A DNA stretch of 18,295 nucleotides from Desulfovibrio sp. OttesenSCG-928-G15. Lineage in GTDB: Bacteria; Desulfobacterota; Desulfovibrionia; Desulfovibrionales; Desulfovibrionaceae. Shown in pieces: positions 15,772 to 18,295 of the stretch (the first letter of the stretch is position 1; each line of letters starts with the position of its first letter). Where the stretch lies: positions 1 to 18,295 of the forward strand of contig JAJDIC010000042.1 in NCBI GenBank assembly GCA_030266525.1. Direction: 5' to 3'. The notes beneath the pieces were generated by a model, which searched no databases, had not been told where the DNA came from, and saw only the letters and a list, made by a program, of their open reading frames with translations. The translations under genes and the position numbers were made by a program.

Positions 15772-16578
15772 CTACGAGGTTTCGGGCTTCACTAGAAGTG
15801 GTCCCGGGGCTTTATCCGGCCTGTTTTTTTCCAGTTCGGTGCGCAGTACTTCCAGGGTGTTTTTGTCGGTAAAGGCAAATTGCAGGGGGGTAAGCGTGGC
15901 CCAGCCCTCGTCAAGCTGCCCCTTGTCCGAACCTGGAGAGACTTTTTCCGGGGGAATGGCTCCGCGCATCCACCAATAAGGCCTTCCGCGCGGGTCTTCG
16001 CGTTTTTCATACCAGTCCCGCCAAAGAGCGGAGGTTTGCGGACAAAGGCTCAGGCCCTTGAACTCCTCGACAGGTATGGCGGGAAGGTTCAGGTTCATCA
16101 CCCTGCGCGGCGGGATATCCTGCCAGGGAATGCGTGAAAGAACCCCCACGGCATAGCGGGCGTGTTCTGCCAGGTTCACGGAATGAAAGGAGTCGTAGGA
16201 AACCGCCAGAGAGGGAAAGCCCATGTGGGCGGCTTCGGTGGCGGCGGCCACTGTGCCGGAATACAGAATGTCAGGGCCGACGTTCGCGCCGGAGTTGATG
16301 CCGGAAACGACCATGTCGGGCTTTTCCTTGATTAGCTCGGTAATGCCCAGCTTGATACAGTCGGAAGGGGTGCCGAAAACGCCATAGCCTTCAAAGGAAT
16401 CTTCCTTGACGTATTTTACCCTGAGCGGGCTGGCTATGGTAATGGCGTGGCCCACGGCAGACTGTTCGGCCATCGGGGCGACAACCCTGACCATATGTCC
16501 GGCCTCTTGCAGGGCGCGGTACATGGCCCGAAGCCCGACAGCGTGGATACCGTCGTCATTTGTGAGAGCTATAAGCAT
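15772..16578 (-). CDS. surE: 5'/3'-nucleotidase SurE
   Basis: Metal-dependent phosphatase that releases phosphate from nucleoside 5'- and 3'-monophosphates and short polyphosphate, known for stress survival. The product has 268 aa; the usual size is about 250. The metal site is formed by D8 and D9 in TNDDG, S40 in AEQSAVGHA and N95 in SGINSGANVG, followed by the conserved YSGTVAAATEA. GGAGG is six bases before the ATG at 16576-16578. It points the same way as fba but is separated from it by 280 bases with a possible terminator, so the two are probably separate transcripts. Confidence 0.96.
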   Translation of the reverse strand: MLIALTNDDGIHAVGLRAMYRALQEAGHMVRVVAPMAEQSAVGHAITIASPLRVKYVKEDSFEGYGVFGTPSDCIKLGITELIKEKPDMVVSGINSGANVGPDILYSGTVAAATEAAHMGFPSLAVSYDSFHSVNLAEHARYAVGVLSRIPWQDIPPRRVMNLNLPAIPVEEFKGLSLCPQTSALWRDWYEKREDPRGRPYWWMRGAIPPEKVSPGSDKGQLDEGWATLTPLQFAFTDKNTLEVLRTELEKNRPDKAPGPLLVKPETS

Positions 16579-16647
16579 GATGCTCCTCCGCGGGGGTATT
16601 TCTATCCGTGTTCCTTTGAGATACTACGAAAAATAAATGGATGCACA

Positions 16648-16673
16648 GTAAGGATTTGTCTGCGAATCTTTGC
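16648..16673 (+). repeat. Dispersed hairpin repeat, copy 2
   Basis: GTAAGGATTTG (16648-16658), loop TCTG, CGAATCTTTGC (16663-16673). It matches copy 1 at 10857-10882 in 22 of 26 positions. As plus-strand RNA the stem keeps all eleven pairs, three of them G-U; as minus-strand RNA those three would be A-C mismatches. A run of seven T residues follows only at 16690, too far for a simple terminator. Confidence 0.7.
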
Positions 16674-16887
16674 CGGGTATCTGTCGCAGTTTTTTTGTTC
16701 TGTTCCAGCCGCAAATACGCCGACTGCAACTTCCGAACGGTATTCTACACCAAGATGGAAGAATTGGCAGCAGCTACGATAAATTTTTCTGGAGAACCGG
16801 GCAAGAAATTCGGCTGTGCAAGCGTTGATTTTTCTGTGGCGGTTTTGTCCGATGGGGCAGTAGCGGACGTTTGAACAATCAAAATCG

Positions 16888-16916
16888 TTGCCAAAGCGAA
16901 AAACAGGAATTATATA
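16888..16916 (+). promoter_or_regulatory. Candidate sigma70 promoter of the HD-GYP regulator
   Basis: TTGCCA (16888-16893) and TATATA (16911-16916) are separated by the ideal 17 bases. Transcription would start near 16923, leaving a leader of about 106 bases before the GTG start. Another A/T-rich TATATAT at 16980 is possible but has no clear -35 box. Confidence 0.45.
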
Positions 16917-17028
16917 TGGCGAGATATGCGTTACCATAGGCATACCATTTTGCTTCGCCCTTCTGTTATATCGGGCTTTATATATATCGCGCCTTCTCGA
17001 ACGGGGGCGGTTTATTTGTGAGGATGCT

Positions 17029-18126
17029 GTGACACAAGTCGCCGAAAAACCAACTATCCTGGTAGTAGATGATACGCCTGACAATATTACATTGCTGTGC
17101 TCCCTGCTCGGTGATCAATATCGCAACAAGGTTGCCACAAACGGGGCCAAGGCGCTGAAAATCGCCCATGCAGAGCCGCACCCGGATCTTATCCTGCTGG
17201 ACATCATGATGCCGGAGATGGACGGCTATGAAGTGTGCCGCCGTTTGAAGGAAGACACAAACACGGAAAATATTCCGGTAATATTTCTGACCGCCAAAAC
17301 CCAGGAAGGGGATGAAACCAAAGGCTTTGAACTGGGTGCGGTGGATTATATAACCAAGCCCATTGTCCCGCCAATTCTTATGGCCAGAGTACACACCCAC
17401 CTCGCCCTTCGCGACGCCAGAAAGTTTCTGGAACAGCAAAACGAGGTGCTTGAAGAACAGGTGGAAGAACGCACGCGCCAACTGGCCGCGCTGCAGGATG
17501 CCATTATCATCGCCATGGCTTCTCTGGCGGAAACAAGAGACAACGACACCGGTCATCATATTCGCCGTACACAGCATTACGTTCGCGAGTTGGCCCTGTG
17601 TCTTAAGCGGCAGCCCAAGTTTTCCGAAATCATTGACGACGACTTTGTGGCTATCATCTATAAAACCGCACCGTTGCACGATATCGGCAAGGTGGGTGTG
17701 CCGGACCGCGTCCTGCTCAAACCCGGGCGTCTTACGGAAGATGAATTTGAAGAAATGAAGCTGCACACAGTGCACGGGCGCGACGCCATCATCACGGCGG
17801 AAAAAAGCATGGAAGCCCCTGTAAGTTTCCTGATTACCGCGCGCGATATTGCATACTGCCACCATGAAAAGTGGGATGGAACCGGCTACCCTCAGGGTCT
17901 TGCCGGGGAAAGCATTCCCCTTCCGGCCAGGCTTATGGCGATTGCAGACGTGTACGATGCGCTTATCACCAAGCGTATTTATAAGGACGCCATGCCCCAC
18001 GAAGAGGCGGTCAAAATTATCGAAGCCGGTCGCGGCACCCATTTTGACCCGGACGCGGTGGACGCTTTTTCTGAAATCAAGGAAAAGTTCGACTCCATTG
18101 CCCGGCAGTTTGCAGAAGAAGAATAG
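17029..18126 (+). CDS. RpfG-type response regulator: REC domain plus HD-GYP c-di-GMP phosphodiesterase
   Basis: The 365-aa cytoplasmic two-component regulator has a receiver domain at residues 8-125, with the acidic pair D14/D15, phosphoacceptor D58 in LLDIMMPEMDG, T88 and K110. A short coiled-coil linker spans about 128-156. The HD-GYP domain spans about 160-360 with H217-D218 in LHDIGK, HHE at 278-280 and GYP at 286-288, so the catalytic set for hydrolysis of c-di-GMP is complete. The likely start is GTG at 17029 with AGGA four bases upstream; a TTG at 16888 would add 47 residues with no family similarity. No histidine kinase gene is adjacent. A strong terminator follows seven bases after the stop codon, so it is transcribed alone. 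Confidence 0.94.
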   Translation: MTQVAEKPTILVVDDTPDNITLLCSLLGDQYRNKVATNGAKALKIAHAEPHPDLILLDIMMPEMDGYEVCRRLKEDTNTENIPVIFLTAKTQEGDETKGFELGAVDYITKPIVPPILMARVHTHLALRDARKFLEQQNEVLEEQVEERTRQLAALQDAIIIAMASLAETRDNDTGHHIRRTQHYVRELALCLKRQPKFSEIIDDDFVAIIYKTAPLHDIGKVGVPDRVLLKPGRLTEDEFEEMKLHTVHGRDAIITAEKSMEAPVSFLITARDIAYCHHEKWDGTGYPQGLAGESIPLPARLMAIADVYDALITKRIYKDAMPHEEAVKIIEAGRGTHFDPDAVDAFSEIKEKFDSIARQFAEEE

Positions 18127-18132
18127 AAACGG

Positions 18133-18175
18133 CCTTCGCAACCGTTTGCCACGCAAGCGGTTGCGAAGGTTTTTT
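18133..18175 (+). terminator. Terminator of the HD-GYP regulator gene
   Basis: A 12-bp perfect stem CCTTCGCAACCG (18133-18144)/CGGTTGCGAAGG (18158-18169), with a 13-base loop, is followed by six T residues (18170-18175). Confidence 0.97.
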
Positions 18176-18190
18176 GCTATTTGTCCTGCC

Positions 18191-18212
18191 TTTTTTCAAA
18201 ATAATGAAAAAA
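18191..18212. repeat. A/T palindrome upstream of the last promoter
   Basis: TTTTTTCA (18191-18198) and TGAAAAAA (18205-18212) form an 8-bp inverted repeat around AAATAA, ending five bases before the -35 box at 18217. It could be an UP-like element or an operator. Confidence 0.45.
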
Positions 18213-18216
18213 CCGC

Positions 18217-18246
18217 TTGACGCGAGTATGCTTCTCGGAGCATAGT
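18217..18246 (+). promoter_or_regulatory. Candidate strong promoter running off the window
   Basis: TTGACG (18217-18222) and CATAGT (18241-18246) are 18 bases apart, with an A/T-rich block directly upstream. Transcription would start near 18253 and enter a G/C-rich segment that can form competing hairpins (CCGCA/TGCGG with GACG/CGTC at 18254-18281, versus CGGGG/CCCCG at 18279-18294). The gene or RNA it drives is outside the window. Confidence 0.45.
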
Positions 18247-18295
18247 GCTTTTCCCGCACGACGGAGGGGCTTCGTCTGCGGGGTATTTGCCCCGG

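Larger units (their letters stand above)
16579..17028. other. 450-base gap without a convincing gene
   Basis: The gap between divergent surE and the HD-GYP regulator has lower GC than its surroundings. It contains hairpin repeat copy 2 (16648-16673), an A/T-rich promoter candidate (16888-16916) and the leader of the regulator. Open frames of 77 codons on plus (16641-16874) and 160 codons on minus (16602-17084) lack ribosome sites and recognisable motifs and were not called. Confidence 0.6.

Noticed and set aside
16641..16874. 77-codon open frame after surE
   Set aside because: Begins inside the hairpin repeat region, has no Shine-Dalgarno sequence and no recognisable family; the start of a similar peptide at the other repeat copy is explained by the repeat itself.
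16978..18156. 392-codon minus-strand open frame
   Set aside because: Antisense to the REC/HD-GYP gene, whose motifs are complete.

Overview
The window looks like a chromosomal segment of a GC-rich sulfate-reducer-type bacterium, most likely Desulfovibrio or a close relative in the Desulfovibrionaceae. This is inferred from gene content, base composition, the two-base protein style and the Ech/Hyf-like cluster; no database search was possible. No phage, IS element, CRISPR array or rRNA was seen.

Layout. (1) 1-3005, minus strand: ileS, followed downstream by a tRNA-Ala(CGC) gene with its own likely promoter. (2) 3136-4749, plus strand: a solitary trpB behind a classical ribosome-mediated tryptophan attenuator (a 17-codon leader peptide with tandem Trp codons, a pause hairpin, a terminator and a plausible antiterminator). 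The promoter lies so close that the leader peptide may be leaderless. (3) 4829-14470, plus strand: a ymdB-type phosphodiesterase gene, then a tightly packed six-gene cluster for a membrane-bound complex I / group-4 hydrogenase relative (HyfB-, HyfC-, HyfE-, HyfF-, HyfG-like and a HyfH+HyfI-like fusion), ending in a gene for a degenerate GGDEF protein. (4) 14566-16578, minus strand: fba and surE, convergent with the preceding operon. (5) 16579-18175, plus strand: a 450-base non-coding gap and an RpfG-type REC/HD-GYP response regulator closed by a strong terminator. (6) The last 100 bases hold a promoter and the 5' end of a structured transcript that runs off the window.

The most interesting system is the complex in region 3. 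Its large subunit has lost all four cysteines that hold the NiFe centre, while the small-subunit ligands for the proximal 4Fe-4S cluster and the proton-channel lysines and glutamates of the membrane arm are kept. It is therefore not a hydrogenase but an energy-converting hydrogenase-related (Ehr-type) ion pump with unknown electron partners. Its ferredoxin-like and NuoB-like subunits are fused, and the operon ends with a GGDEF domain that has lost its catalytic signature but kept the RxxD inhibitory site. That suggests a c-di-GMP-sensing partner or regulator of the complex.

Other items of note are a dispersed hairpin repeat present twice (10857-10882 and 16648-16673) whose differences all preserve pairing as plus-strand RNA, a nested palindrome inside the Ehr operon, and a 19-bp perfect inverted repeat between the convergent operons.
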